DNA of 64,000 nt from Cavia porcellus (GCF_034190915.1 NW_026947484.1:188908982-188972981), one strand, 5' to 3'. Shown: positions 1-13,702, counted from the first letter of the stretch. Numbers and translations: made by a program. Notes: generated by a model from the sequence alone, not told the origin.

Positions 1-439
1 AGGATCTAAACCAAGGGTTTCTAATGTTTCACTGTTTTCTTTCCATTTTATTTCAAGCTGCATTGTTGTTTTAAAATTGGAAAATCGGTGTTGCTATTAT
101 AAATCATAGCACAAGGATTTTACTCAGCCATAAAATCTGAATGAGAAACCAATCCACGCAGCCTTCCATCTCCAGGGGAAGTGCTTAGCCCAACAGGGAG
201 CAGAAATACAATCGTATCCGTTTCTGCCAGCCCCTGGGCCCCTTTCCAGTCACAGAGATGCGGCATCCTCCTCCAGATCCATACCTCAGAGCCTTTTGGA
301 CCCTGAGCAAATGGCTACACTGCTCCATGCCTCAGTTTCCCCATCTGATACCGAGAAAAAATAACCCTTCCTAACTCAGCTTCTACATTAGCAAATTCAA
401 CCAACTACAAATGAACAATATTCAAAAAAGACAGACTGT

Positions 440-680
440 ATCTGTATTGGACATATATAGACTTTTTTATTATTATTCCCTAAATAATACACTATAACAA
501 TTATTCTTATAGTATTTACATATTACAGACTTCTTTCTTTTCATTATTCCCAAATAATACACTATAACAATTATCCTCCTACCATTTATACAGAGATGGT
601 TTCATGTGTAAGGGATGATATGTGTTAGTGACGTGTAAATACTGTGCCACGTCACACAACGCACTTGAGCATCGCCAATC
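440..680. mobile_element. Tigger/MER2-like DNA transposon remnant
   Basis: The wording of this AT-rich stretch (CCCTAAATAATACACTATAA, then GGGATGATATGTGTTAGTGA, then CACTTGAGCATC) resembles the interior and end of the old MER2/Tigger family of non-autonomous pogo-like transposons, as I remember that consensus. An internal segment is present twice. The copy is diverged and codes for nothing. The family name is a recollection, not a search result. Confidence 0.45.
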
Positions 681-3600
681 TGACTACCCTTGAGGCTGCT
701 GGAATTGTTACTGAGATCTTTTTTCGTAGATTGATAGAAACAGGAACAAGCAAAATAGTGCAAGCACATACACAGGCAAACAAAGCTTTACTTGGGGTTT
801 CAGCTGAAGGGGGACCGCACTGACCAGGAAAACAGGGCATCAGGCTGCTCCTTAAGGAAGAGGAACCGTAGGCTTTGATTTGCTTCGGTGGGCTGAAGTC
901 TAGTAATTTTCCGCTGGCCAAGGGCACAGTTCCAAAAGACATTTCTTCTTGTGCAAGATTTGGACCACTGTCCAGTCTCAGTCAACTTGTCCTACAGACT
1001 GAATTACTCTCCGTCTGGTTCCCTCATCCTGAGCAAACACTTTCCAAAGAAAAGTTGTAGGAGCCTGTGGCAGATTCTACAAAGTAGAATAATGTTACCT
1101 CATAAAAACGCATGCATATTGAATTTTTGGATGTTTACCCCTTTAAATGTGCTGCCCATGGATGTGTGTGGGGTGCACTGAGAAGCAGTATATCACCACC
1201 GTAACTGCGTGGAGGAGAAGCACTGGCAGGGAGGGAAAGAACGGGCCAAGAAAGATGAGCCCCGCTGCAGGGGAGAGCTGTGACATTCTCCTGTGGCCTG
1301 CTGCCACCCAGGGATTCCCACACACCACCCACAGTGGTGGTGGCAGCAATTACAACATCCTATTTTGGAAGAGTCTCTGCAACATTGCACTTTTGTGGCT
1401 CCCAATACGCTTGCTTCTCTGAATGACAACAAGAAGATGAAATGGCTGTATTGTTCTTTGCCATGTGTCTGTGGAATGCATGTGTGTCCTGGCTCTGTAG
1501 TCTTTTGTCTTCCTAGGTTATTGCTTGAATACTCAGAACGCCCCTCTGCACAGGGGACTCCAGCATGGATCACAGACCCTGGGACGCACAGAAAGCACGT
1601 AACAGTCCTGGGCCTGAACCCTGATCCAACTTCAAGGCCAGGGGCTGCCCATTTTACCAATGCCTGCAGTGCTCCCAGGCTGTCTGCACTAAGGAAAAGC
1701 AAAGTATAAACTGGGAGAACAGAGACTGCAGAGGAAACACTTGAGGTTCACCCAGGCTTTCTTGTTCCTTGGTGAGCAATACTTTGAAAGCTAGCCAGAG
1801 TTCCAGGGAGGACCACAAACAACGGAAAGGACCCTGTGCTCAGAGTCGGACATCAGAGCTCAAGTGCCAGCTGCTCAGTCTTTGTGCTGTGCAATCTTGA
1901 GTAAGTTCCAGCCCGTTCCTGAGCTCTCAGTTCTGTGCATGGTGGGACTGATGCTGATGGCCCTACTAAAAATCTAGTGTTGGCAAGCAGAGCTAGTGAA
2001 ACTGAGATCCATGAAACTGAGTGCACATGCAGAGCAGCAGTGGAGCGGAAGAGCTCTGGCAGGATTCCCAAGGCGCAGCGCACTGATGGAAAGCCTCTTT
2101 GCACCCTAGTTCTGTCACCTCCCTGTTCACGCCAACCTGGATTCGGACGTGACAGCAGGGAGTCTCCATGAACAACCAGCCAGGCCGTGCACTGAGTAGT
2201 AAGCAGCCCCTGGGAGAAGGTGATAAGGGCCAGCATCTGCGGAAACAGGCCACGGCTGAACAGGAGCAGCCCTACTGCCTCGAGGTCCACAGCTGGCTAG
2301 GAGAGGTGCCAGCCTGGCTGGGATGGAGGCTGGGCTGCTCAGACAAGGCCTCCTGGCAGCTTCACTCACTTCTAGGCCCCTGATGTTTCTAAGGCCTGGG
2401 AACAGTTATCCCCACATGCAGACCCTTGACCTGGGGCTTTGTGCACAGGCAGGAGCTTGGGTGTTAGGCACCTCAGTGGGCGCGCCTAGGGAGCAGAAGG
2501 CCCTTGGCCAGCTCAGGCAAGACCTCCCGGCCTTTCTCATCTCACAGCATGCACACAGAAACCAGTTATTAGCACAAGACCAGTGGCCCCACTACACCCA
2601 CATAGAGGAGAACACCATTTCAAGATACTTGGAACTTGATTCTGGAACAGGATGCTGTTGGGAAAATCTAGGCTTGTGTGAGAGCGAAGGTTTGAGGATG
2701 TGGGCCAACTGGGATCAAGCCCAGCTCTGTCCTTCACCTTCCCTGTGCTAAGCTGGGGAAAGAGGTACCCAGCAAAGGGATGCCCATGAGCAAGAGGCAG
2801 TGGGGAGAGAGGGAGCAGAGAATGCTAGATGGGCTCCGAGAGGAGTGGCTGGGCTGGAAAGAGAGGCGTGGAACACGGAGGCCAGAGAGGGCGCCATGGC
2901 CCTCAGAGGTCCCCGGAGGAGGCCATGGGGAGCAGTTCAGGACATGGGCCAGCAGAGCAGGCTGGAGAATGGCAGGGGGTGAAGAATAGAAGCAGGCCGA
3001 GGAAGGGAAGAGAGAGGGGCAAGGAGCCTGAGAAGCAAAGAGCAGCAGACGAGGCAGCGACCAACCCTGGCTGCGGCGCTGGGGAGCCCCAGGGTGGGGG
3101 AGAGCAGAAGGAGAAGGTGACCGATGGAGCAGACATGTGCTGGTGGCTTTTTCTTCCCCTCATTATTTTCCAGCCAGTGCTAGGTACAAGCCAAATGACA
3201 GCTCCCTTGCCATACTTCTGATTTTATTTATTCTCAGGGTTTAATTTACATCATCTCAGACTTGCACTGTACCGTGTCGGTGTCTGAGGGGCCCACACTT
3301 CTCCCCGGTCTCTTTTGTCTTTGTCTATTTTTGCCATCCTGCTTCTATCTGACTGTAGTGCTCCCTTCGCCCCGCCAGCCCCACCTGCCCCCAAACACCC
3401 AGCGGCCTTGCACTGCTGGAGGACAGTATGGCTCTGCTCTCAAGACAGTCACACCATGTGACCCCTCAAAACATGATCCTGCTGGTGGCTGCCTAGCCAG
3501 CCTGGAGCACAGGGGAGGATGGGTGCAAGTCTGGGTTGTCTGCTTCCCACCCGATGCTACCACCTTGAAATCATCAGGGCCATCGTGGAGAAGAGATTTG

Positions 3601-5081
3601 CTTTCCCAAGGTCAGCAAGCAGACTTCTCCACTCAATGATGCTGCTTTGACACAGATCAGGTGTCCATGTGAATAGTCAGAAATGCCAGTGTTAGCTGGA
3701 GGCCTCCTGGGAAGGCTTGGCTCTAATGCCCAAAGCCAGACCCGGTGACCTCCTGAGTGTGCTGGAGATTCCTGCCTCTCCCAGCCTTCCTGACAGACTC
3801 CTGGTCCAGCTCCAGGTTCACAGAGCCCCAGGGGTCCCCTCATGTGCTTCAATACCCTCTGCATTTTGTTAGAGCTTCCAGAAAGGGTGGAAGAACAGGC
3901 ACCATCCTCAGAAGGGTGGCCTTGCCTGAGGGACTTCTCACCAGCTCTGGGCTAGCAGAATGTCCTCAGTGGACCAGGTGCCCCTCTCCCACTGCCAGGT
4001 CCCTAACCTCAGCCATTGCTCACCTATCTCCAGCTCTTCAAAGAAAACAGTTGTAATGCATGTTTGGAAATTTTCCTTACAAATAACAGCTGTTGTGAGG
4101 GCTCCCTAGACTCTAGAATGAGGCTGGAGATTCCCATGCCTGTGGAGGCCACTCAGGTGACCTGCTAGACAAGCAGCCTGGATGTGAGGTGGCAGCAGAC
4201 GGTGCGAGGCAGACCCAAGCAGCCGGGGTCTCATCTTCCAAAGGAAGCTGGAAGTCGAGTTCCCCATGAAGTCATCTGACTTTAAATGCTGATGATGAAG
4301 TCTAAGAACACTTACGGGCCGAGTAGGTCAGGTAACACATCCATGGCCACACACTGCTCCAGGGCTGCTCATCTCTCTTCTCAGGAGTGCGAGGACAGCT
4401 TGCCGCCAGTCTGCTGCTGTGAGCCAGAATGCCATCTCCATAGGAATCCTGCCCTCCCTCCCTTTCCTGGGTCCTGGGCCACTGTTACATCCGGGAATCG
4501 AGAGTTTGGATGCTGGTTTCTCTTCACTTAGCAGTCACTCTGGAAAATACCCACCTTTGTGCAGGCACCACGGACTCCCAGAGGCAGTGGTGCCATGGTG
4601 TGTTTGCAGTGTGCCTGTGAAAGTCTCATAACCAACACTCTGGCTCAGGGTTCAGCGCAGTACCTGAGAACTTGAGGATCGGGAGTGCCCATGAGGTGCA
4701 GAAGGCCCATCTCCCTGAGAACCAGGGTGCGGGGAATGAAAACCGTGGAGCTGCCACCACCTGCTCTGTGGGAGAGCCGTTGGCCTGGGCTTGGTCTCTG
4801 GCTTGTTCTGTTTCCGTAAGCAAGACCCCTGACCTTACTGAGCCTCAGTTTCCTCTCCTGAGTCATAGGTGTAAGATTGCTGGCTCCTTCACAGTCCTGC
4901 ACTGAAGTCAAAATCAAAGAGAATATATCACACAAAGCACACAGAGGCCTGGGGGGGCCGCACTCGTCAGCTTGTAGCCTCCCAAACCCTGACACGACCT
5001 GGAACATCCAGGCCGCTCCAAGGCCACACCCAGGACGCCTCTGGGACAGGACCTGGCAGACTCCTGGCTGCTCCGCAGGGT

Positions 5082-5098
5082 CCCCCCCCCCCCCCCCC
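5082..5098. repeat. poly-C homopolymer run
   Basis: Seventeen consecutive C residues between a T and GTGTCCCC, in GABBR2 intronic sequence. Runs of this length are prone to slippage and to sequencing or assembly error, so the exact length is uncertain. Confidence 0.95.
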
Positions 5099-5884
5099 GT
5101 GTCCCCTTGATGCTGCTGTCTCTCCTGTGCTGCTTCCCGAATGTGGCCGGACAGGCCGGTTCTGCCTTTGCTCTGGCTGTTTCCTCCAGCACTCAGGCCT
5201 GACACAGAAGCCAGGACCCCAAGCTATCCACTCACGGTAAAACCTCTTCTGGGCCTCTTGTGAAAAAAAGTGAAGTCGTATAGTATATAAGTTTCACATG
5301 TGAAGTTTCTCCACATGTGAAAAAAAGTGGAGTCGGATAGTATATAAGCCCTTCCAAGTGTCTGGAGATAGGGTGATGGGGAGGAGAACTGGGGTGGTCA
5401 TAGTGACTTGGGGACATCTGTGGCCTTAGTGCTGAGAGTCCAGAGGGTCTGTGCACCCCCATGCAGCACAGGACTCGCTCCCACAATGGAGAGCCACTCT
5501 CTGCCTCCCTGGGAGAAATGGCTAAAAATAACCCCTGGCTGAGCACCCCCGGTGGGCGCGCTCACTCACCCCTTCCCCGGCTGAGATTCCAGGGGGATGG
5601 GGAATCATCCAAACCTGTAATCAGACGTTCAAAAAGAAATTCTTACCTTGAAATGACAGCTTCTAGCTTTGCTGCCTCAGAGATGCGGGGCTGCTGCCGC
5701 TGAGATAAGCAGTCCAGGCCCTGCAGGGCTGGGAGGCCCCTCCAGCTCCAGCTCCCCTCTCCATGCGCCTCTGTACGGGAAGATAATGATGCTGGTTGAC
5801 ACGTCAAGAGCGGGCTTTCAGCCGCTACAGCTGTAAACACACCAGCTGGCTTCCCTGATGGCCTCACCAGCCTTGGGAAGCTGT

Positions 5885-5970
5885 AGATGAAGAGATCAGA
5901 GCTCAGAGAGGCTCAGACATGTGTTCAAAGTCACACAGCCAGCGTGTGATGAACATAGAATCGGAATTGC
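5885..5970 (-). repeat. MIR SINE fragment
   Basis: The stretch reads as the reverse complement of the MIR core: GCTCAGAGAGGCTCAGACAT followed by GTTCAAAGTCACACAGCCAG. MIR is a mammal-wide tRNA-derived SINE. The fragment is intronic and non-coding. Confidence 0.75.
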
Positions 5971-5994
5971 CTGTCCTTTTGATATAGAGGAACG

Positions 5995-6390
5995 AAATTC
6001 CCAGCCCACTAGATGTCCAGTATCAGTTCGTGTTCTCGAAAATCAAAGAATGAATTTTAGGAACTACGGAGGTTAAGAGCAGGATATATTTATTGAGAGA
6101 AAGAAAGCTACAGACTTTTATAGAGTAAAATCACAAAGTGAGGCAGGTCTCAGGTGGGGAAAACATGGGAACTCACAAGTTGGGCATGAGGGGGGACAGA
6201 GCTGGGGCCAACCTATAAGATTAACTGCTCAGGTAAAATTGATTAAATCGAGGACACCTGGGGAAGCCAGTCATGTGGCAGGCGGGCATGCATATAAAGC
6301 AGTGACTCTTGCTGCAGGGGGCTGGGATGGTGACTCCTTGGCTTCCTCAGGGTGACAAAGACCTACTTAGAATATCAACTTCTGACGCTT
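5995..6390 (-). mobile_element. possible solo LTR, reverse orientation
   Basis: The segment begins near TCGTGTTCTCGAAAATCAAA, carries ATATATTTATTGAGAG shortly after (the look of a reversed LTR polyadenylation region), and continues with a moderately GC-rich body. A similarly arranged stretch lies near 22470-22760. I could not name the family, and no target-site duplication was verified. It could also be unique sequence. Confidence 0.3.
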
Positions 6391-6692
6391 ATCTTCAGGA
6401 AGTATGTGGGTGTATTTGATTTATCATTTGTCTTGAGGTCTGGCCCACAGTGGTAGTGTCTGTATCCACCATAGTTACCTTCTGCTCGGGCTCTTTTGAG
6501 AACTCAGCACTGTCTGACTGCCTATAATATTTCTATCTAACTCAGTTGCCTGTATCACTTTCCCTCCCTGTCCAGGCTTCCTTTGTGGGTTCTTCCATCT
6601 CCCCCAAAAGAGCCAGTGCCAGCTCCCCAGAGAAAGAGGCAGATTGAGGCACAGAAACACAGTCCAGAAAGATCAAACACCCTCCAACACAC

Positions 6693-6716
6693 CACACACA
6701 CACACACACACACACA

Positions 6717-6771
<55 letters not shown>
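6693..6771. repeat. compound (CA)n(CT)n microsatellite
   Basis: A CA dinucleotide run (6693-6719) passes directly into a CT run (6719-6771). Apparent open frames reading Thr-His or Leu-Ser repeats on one strand and Arg-Glu on the other are products of this microsatellite and are not genes. Confidence 0.98.
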
Positions 6772-6773
<2 letters not shown>

Positions 6774-7289
6774 AGGAGAAAAAAATCCACATTTTACATG
6801 TTTTTAAAATTGACTTTGCAATGTATTTTTTTAAAAAGTGGAAAGAATGGCCAAGAAGGGAGTTGTGTGAGGCAGCCTTAGGAGCCAGTCAGAAGGTAGA
6901 AGATCCCTTCTGCAAAGAAGCCATGGCCAAGCCCAGGGCCCTGTGCTGCCCACAGGAGCTGCAGAGGAGAGGACGGTGGACCCCAGCCCAGAGGCCCATG
7001 ATGGGGTGAGGCTCATGAAGCCCGGATGCACACCCTCTGACCCACTCACCTTTCTTGCATGGCCCTGAATCCTCCCAGCTCCACTGCCCAGCCAGCCCCA
7101 CAGAGAGCAGCAGAAGCACAGAGCACCGTGATCTGGTCCAGAGTCAAAATCCACAAAGCAGCTGGGTCACAGCCACCCTGTGCTTAACCACCACTCTCCC
7201 CATGCCAGAGGTATGCAGAGGAAAAAAGGAACCCTCATTCTTATTAAAAAAAAATCTCTAATCCGAAGACTAAATGTCACCCCTTTGTT

Positions 7290-7482
7290 TAACACTCCTG
7301 CATACTGAAATTGAACCCAAGGCCTTTGCACTGAGCTCCACCCCCAGCCTGTGGCTGTTGCTTGACAGAATTTTGCTGCATTGTGAAATTTCTCACGCTG
7401 TGCTTAAACTCATAATCCTTCTGCCTCAGCTTCCCAGAATGCTGGGATTATAGGCAGGCGCTGCCATGCTCAGTGTTTAAAA
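7290..7482 (-). repeat. diverged ID plus B1-type SINE remnant
   Basis: The left part (TGAAATTGAACCCAAGGCCT) matches the reversed tRNA-like box of ID elements. The right part (CTGCCTCAGCTTCCCAGAAT, then GCTGGGATTATAGGC) matches reversed B1. Both are diverged, so this is an old composite insertion in the GABBR2 intron. Confidence 0.6.
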
Positions 7483-8759
7483 CCTTTTAAAGGCTTTACT
7501 GCACAAAGGGTGGGCCCTGGGCCAACAGCATCCTTTCTCTTGGTTGCTACCTAAAAATGCAGTTCCTGGGACACCCACCATCCCCAGACCCATGGACCTA
7601 CTATTACACTGTCCCAGGCTCCTATTGGTTTGTATCCATGTCATCCAATAAGACTCCCCGGCAGCCTCTAAATTACAGCACCCCAGCCATACTAGCTCCT
7701 TTCGTTTCTAAACTATACTGAAGTCTTTGTCGTGTCAGTCCTGCCCATACAGGAGTTTCCTAGGTTTTCACATCCTTCAGGTCTCAAACTAAGGTCGCCA
7801 CTTCCAAAAACCCTTCCCAGACTAGCTGTCAGTACTTCTCAATAGACCTTGGTGTTCTCCTTAGGAACACTTGTCTCCACTGGTCTTCATAGCTGTTCTG
7901 TGTGGTTCGTCAAACATCTGTGTCTACTAGAATCTAGCTCCAAGGAGGCAGACATCATGTTGGTTTTCTGTACCATATGCCCAGGCCCCAGAACAGTGCA
8001 TGGCACACCACAGGTACATGAGAAATACAGACAAGTTAACTTTGAATGAAGAAATTTAGGACGAAGAGAGTCCTCCCTTAATGATGCAGGCTCATATTAA
8101 CCACACTGTAAGTTAACCCTTGAGCTCACTTTGCAAATGGGAAATTGAGGTCAGGAAAAGGACTTGGTCAAGGTCAGCCAGAAAGTCCATAGCAGGACCA
8201 ACATCTTTGACCTTTTAGGCCTCAACACCTTGGCCTCCCACTGGTCCATTTGTGCAGCCTGACAATGCAGGACATTTGCAGAGGCCACCGACCTACATTA
8301 TGAATACTGCATCCTGCAGAGAGACTCGCAGGCCAGCTGCTCTCCTCTCCCTTCACAGATGAACAAGGCTTTCCCAGGCAGCTCCTGCGTGCCTCTCGCT
8401 GAGCAGCCTGACCAGGAACCAGATGTGAGCACTTCCACCCTCCAGCCATCACAGACAAGAGCCACCTTTGCTGGGTGCAACATCTGCCAGGCAGGAAAGA
8501 GCTTTTCTTGGCTTGAGTTCAGCTTGGGACACCAAAGCACAGCTTTTGCAGAGCTCTGAGGCTTCCAGGGAGGCAGCTATGGAATGCTTCATGATGAAGT
8601 GTCTACCCCTGGAGATGGCACCTCCCAGTGTGCACAGCAGGTTCATACCCAACATCTCCCTGGAATTTGACACCACACTGAGCAGAGAAAGGCAGGGCAG
8701 GCTGGGAAGGCTGATGGGGAGGGTAGGTGGAGCACAGGTTGTGCCTGAGACAGCTCTGA

Positions 8760-8850
8760 GATGCACCACCTGGAGATCCTGGGCAAGTTAGATAACCTCT
8801 CTGTGCCTCAGTTTCCGTATCTGTAGAATTACTTCTTTGAGAATACTGAT
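8760..8850 (+). repeat. MIR SINE fragment
   Basis: It reads in the MIR sense direction: GGGCAAGTTAGATAACCTCT then TGTGCCTCAGTTTCCGTATC. This is an intronic, non-coding, mammal-wide repeat. Confidence 0.8.
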
Positions 8851-10164
8851 GGGGGCGCTGCTTCCAATCGCTGGATTCTTGGGAGGCTTCAACAAGACCA
8901 CGTGAGCAGAACTCTCACCCTGGCAGCTCGCAAGGGTCCAGCAAGCTTCCATGTTCTAATGGCTGCTGTTACTGGTTGAGGCCACCCCATTCTCCCTCTG
9001 AGCCCACTTCTCACAGAAACTGTTCTGGTCTTACCAAAACGGAAGATGCTGCTGCATCCCCGAACACACAGCAGTAGCTGCAAACCAGTGGTGTGTAATA
9101 TTTATTCATTGAGTCTGTGATCGTCTCGGGAATTGCCAGTGTGAGAAACAAGGAGGAAAAACAAGAGAAAGAGTCTTTTGAAAGTCCTTGTAGGCAAATC
9201 ATCCATCCTGGGCAACAGAAGCATTCTTAAGATAGTGGAAATGCAGTCATTAATACTGGACTGAGAAGTAGGCCTGAAGCCAGGGCTCAGGTCCTCATGC
9301 AAGACCCCAGCGTCTGCACTGCACCCCGAGGCTATACTACGGCAGCCTCCGCTCAGTGCTAGTCGTGGCCTGGGCTCCCTGTGGAGTGTGTGGTTCCACC
9401 ACGGTGCTTGGAAATCGGGCCTCTTCCACAGTAGTACCGAATGCCTGCAGCCACGACCTCAGGATTTCCAACCCTGCTGAACCACAGTTGTGTCCCGGGT
9501 GCGGGCAGGATCCTGCAGGTGGTTCTCTAGTGCCCTCTAGCGGTTTTGGGTGCACGACAATGACGCCGCAGAAGCGCTCAGGCTGTGGCTCCCCACCCCC
9601 GACCTCAGGTGCCTCCCTCCCCAGAGACGTAACTGCCACACCACTGTGAACCCAGTGCTAGGCAGGATCCTCGGCACTCATATAAGAAGCGTGCTCTCCG
9701 GCGTTTGTTGTGGGATTCAGTACAAGAGTCACTTGGTTGTTCTCACAGACTCTCCATCCCCCAGCCTCACAAGGAGGGAAATTGATCCGTCCTAAAATGA
9801 CTCTTCCTTGGTGACACAAGTCCTGCAGCAAGGAGATGGAGCTGCGTACAGACAGTGATAATGACCAGAAGCTTTGGAGGCTTATTTCTGAGAGGGATGT
9901 GTCGGGGCAATGCTGTCCACAGCCAGAACCGCAGACTCTAGGGTCCTGCTAGAACTCTAGACTCTAGGACTCGCAGACTCTAGGACTCTGCTGCCCTGTC
10001 CCTCTGCGGCCCAAGTTGTGCTCCAGGCCACTGGTGGGGGTGGTCCTGAAAGGCCAGGTGTAAGAACTGGGGGCTCAGAACTCAATGATTGGAAAGTGAA
10101 GGAGAGAGTAAAAGGGAACCAAGCAGGACTGCTGGTCACAAAGCTCTCAGAAGTTCTCATTGCA

Positions 10165-10316
10165 TTTATTTATTTTTTGGTAGAGGGGATCAAACTCACA
10201 ACTTTGCACTTGCCTGGCAGGCACTTACGCCCCTGAACTAAATCCCCAGCCCTCTCAGCAGTTCTACAAAGTGCCTGGTTGTGAGTTCAATCCCTGATAC
10301 AAACAAACAAAAAAAA
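10165..10316. repeat. two ID-type SINE fragments, facing each other
   Basis: Bases 10165-10252 carry a reversed ID element (GGGGATCAAACTCACAACTT, ending AAATCCCCAGCCC). Bases 10258-10316 carry a short plus-strand ID piece (GTGAGTTCAATCCCTGATAC) with an A-rich tail. The pair is intronic. Confidence 0.65.
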
Positions 10317-13300
10317 ACCCTACCCAATGGGGTGTGGCATGTGAAACTTATGTGTCACTGGTTGAAGATGCACTTTGAAGTCTAAGGACACTTGGGACAG
10401 CGGCAGGCAGAATCCTGATATTGGAGAACTGAGCTCAACCCTAGACCAGGTTAGTGGTAAACTCTGCAGGCTGCAGGATTGGGGTCATTTCAAGAGGGGA
10501 AACATGGGTGATATGTCCCTTCTTGGTGGATCTTCCCTCCTAACTCAAAGAGAGCTGGGGGTTTTCTGGGAAGCCTGCAGGAAGACATTCAGCAGGGGGT
10601 GGAGGTCCAGGAAAAGGTCTGGGTTCAGTTAAAGAAGTTTGCAATATTTCACCAAAAGCCAGGGAAGGGCTCCCTGTCACTGGAATATATAAGCCAGACA
10701 GTTATTGTGAGGTTCCCGTGAATAGAGTTTTCATTTTTAACAATGCTGTGTGACGGCACCAGTGCTCTCTGGACGGAGGATCCAAGTCCATCATAAATTA
10801 CTGCTTTTCAATGTAAAACAACACACAAAATCATCATTAATGGGTTTGCTACTCATGTGTGACTGAGTAGGCCTGTGCTTCTGCATTGATGTCTGTATGG
10901 CTATCAGGTGTTGGAGAAACCCAAATTCTGACACTGAGTCACTACTGACCCTAGGGCCCAGTCCATTCTGTTCCTTAACTAAACAATGAATGGATGTCAG
11001 GAAACCCCTATTACCTTCAGTAAAATGCAGCCCAGCTCCTGGGAAGGATTTGGATAGCAGTAGAGAGGAAATCTCTAGCCCAGGCCAGTATGGCCTGGAA
11101 TCTGCAGCCCATACTTTGGTTCCTAGAGGTCACTTTCCCCTGTGGTGTTGTCTCCCAGTGAAAGGGCCTCAGAGGACCCTGCTGTTCTCTAGCTAGCTAA
11201 GGATTTCCGTGACTTGGAATAGCCAAAGGAAAATCAAGGCTGAGAGAGAATGGAACTGGATGCTCTGGTTACAAAGTGGCCTGAACCCACAGGCCACACC
11301 CCTCCCAGCTGCTCCTGCTTCATGTTCCCTTGCTCACAGAAGTCCAGAATTGCTCCCTCAAAGACAGGGCATACAAAGCAAGGCAAAAATACGGGGTGTC
11401 TAGCCCCGACCTGGCTAAGGCAGGCCTGTTTGCACCTGTGGACCTTATCAAAGTACCCTTCTTCCCAGTGATTGACCCTGGGGTGCCCATATCTTATTCT
11501 CAGGCCTCAACAGAATAACCCTCGCAGAATACAACATCCTAAACACAGCTCTTTGACCATGTTACCCACAGTGGGACCCATCCTAAAGGCAAACATTTGC
11601 AAAGAAATTTCCAACTTTACTTAGGAAGTTTGTTGATAGTATATCTGTGTATCAATTCTGAAACTATTCCATAGGATTGACCAGATAAGTAAATATTTTG
11701 ATGTCAAAAGCCAAGGATCTCACTGTGGCAGAAGAGAGATACACATATGGAAAGAAAAGAGGCAAGCAACAAACCTGGTATGATTTTAACTACACATATT
11801 AGAGACAGATGACATAAGTGATAGGTAAGGAGGTAGATAAATACATAGACGAAAAGGGTCTAGAAGTAACAACATCCTAGATGCAGTGAGTGTATCAAGT
11901 CCCCAGCCCTTGGTTACTAAAAACACCCTTATCCACCAAGAACCAGGATTCCTGAGACAAATGGCTAATTCCAGTACAGGAGAAATGAAAACATAAAGAA
12001 AGTGTGACATATTTTGTGCCAAGAAATAAGAAAATGCTCCAAAAATTACAGGCCCATGTGGGGAAAAATAGGAAACAGGATGAGTGAATTTTCCACTGTT
12101 CAAATTTAGGGAGATTTGAATATCAAAAATAATCCTAGCAGTGAACTCTAAGACATTGAATGAAAAATTAGTGCAGGAGTCCGTAAATCAGTGGGAGGAA
12201 AAGGGAGCTGTTGTTTGCAGTAGAAGTTTAAGTACTCAGATGGAATGACAGAGTTAGCAAATCACCATTTTGCAACTTCCAAAGTAATGTGACTCAATAG
12301 GAATTCTCAATGGATGGTAAAGCCCCTGAATTACTGTGTGTGGAGGACAGGATATACACACACAGTCCCAAAAGAGCTCCCATCAATGATTAATTACAAA
12401 AAGAAAATGGTACCTTCCAAGTGGAGACTTCTGGCAGACAGCACCTCAAGCAGGTCACCACCCATAATGGAACAAAGGACCATCAAGTGGCCCAGATGTG
12501 AAGCAGTGAGGAGACAAAGACATTACTGATGCCTGCTTTCTGCCAAGAGTGCATAACAGCACATTCAGGCCATCCCAAATTGAGGAATAATCTGAGAAAT
12601 AACTGAATGAGATTCTTTGGGAATTTCAATGACATGAAAGACTAAAGTACGTGGAGGAATTTTTTGAGACTAAAGGAGACCAGAGAGACACACAGGTAAA
12701 TATAGTGCATGGTCCTGGAATGGATTCTGCTTTGGAAAAATCACATGCATCTTAAAGGATTTTGAAAATGGCTAGTATATTAGATAGTACTGTATACTAT
12801 TATCAGTGTCGTAAAATTCTGGCCTTTGGTAAGTATATGTAATTATGTAAGACAATCTCCTCATTCTTAGGAAATACATGCTGAAATGCTTTAAGAATCA
12901 AGGAGATCTTTAACTTACTTTCAAATGGTTTGGAGAAACTAAATGCACAGTAGATAGAGTTTCATCCTCTGAGACATTTTCTGCTCTTGCCACCATCTGA
13001 CTGGTTCTTTCCCAGAGTTTCCCAGTTAAATTCCTGAGAGGGAGAGAAAGTTTGGCTAGGATCTTCTGCTTTGCTCCTCTATGGGCAGAGCACTTTGTAC
13101 TGAGAAACATTATAGATCTTGTAGCAGCCTCAAGATTGGCTGCCTGGAATCAGGTGCCTACCTCTCATCCAATCAGCTCAGACCCAGAATGGATCACGTG
13201 ATACATAACATGGCTGCCACAACTGCTTCCACAGCGAAGGTGGTGGATGGGCAAAGACTTTAGAAGGGCTTTGTAGGCCCCATACTTGACTGTGCTAATA

Positions 13301-13702
13301 TATCCTTTATCTCCAGCTGCCCAACTTAACTAAGGAGACCTCCAGACCTAACTTTTTAGTCTTTCAAGAAATCTTACAAATGTGTTCTCTATGCCAGATC
13401 ATGTGCTAGGTCCCAGAGGCACAAAGCTGATCGAATCCTAACCCTTAGGAGCTCTGGCTCCAGTTGGGTAGGCATGAAGAATAGAACTGGAGTGCAGGGT
13501 TGAACTCCCACTAACAAACAGAAGGCACCCGACGCTAATGGGGCCCACGCCCCACTCCATGGATGCGTAAGGTGGGAGTGAAAAGTCTTCAGGGAGGTGG
13601 CACTTGCTGTGACTTATAGGAGGGGACAGGCCCTCACAGAGGGCCCCAGCTGCTGTGTGGCGCCGGTCCCATCCCTGGGGTTTCTGTTTTTTCTCTGTAC
13701 AG

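Larger units (their letters stand above)
1..13702 (+). other. GABBR2: GABBR2 intron (left part cut by window edge)
   Basis: No open frame in this stretch resembles the receptor segment expected upstream (transmembrane helices 1-4), so it is read as the intron preceding the first exon seen, with the earlier exons outside the window. It holds a Tigger/MER2-like remnant near 440-680, several MIR pieces (about 300-390, 1840-1960, 4800-4880, 5885-5970, 8120-8200, 8760-8850), a poly-C run at 5082-5098, an LTR-like stretch near 5995-6390, a compound microsatellite at 6693-6771, and worn SINEs near 7290-7482 and 10165-10316. The rest is unique intronic sequence in which I see no gene. The intron assignment is an inference from the exon order of the gene. 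Confidence 0.8.

Noticed and set aside
1193..1709. Opposed open frames of 138-169 codons near 1.2-1.7 kb as a possible upstream GABBR2 exon
   Set aside because: No resemblance to transmembrane helices 1-4 or the preceding receptor segment, and no fitting splice-site pair was found.
2780..3221. Overlapping Gly/Arg/Glu-rich frames near 2.8-3.2 kb
   Set aside because: Purine-rich intronic sequence with three frames open at once and no splice or domain evidence.
6542..6807. Open frames with Arg-Glu or Thr-His/Leu-Ser repeats on both strands
   Set aside because: They simply translate the (CA)n(CT)n microsatellite and have no other coding signal.
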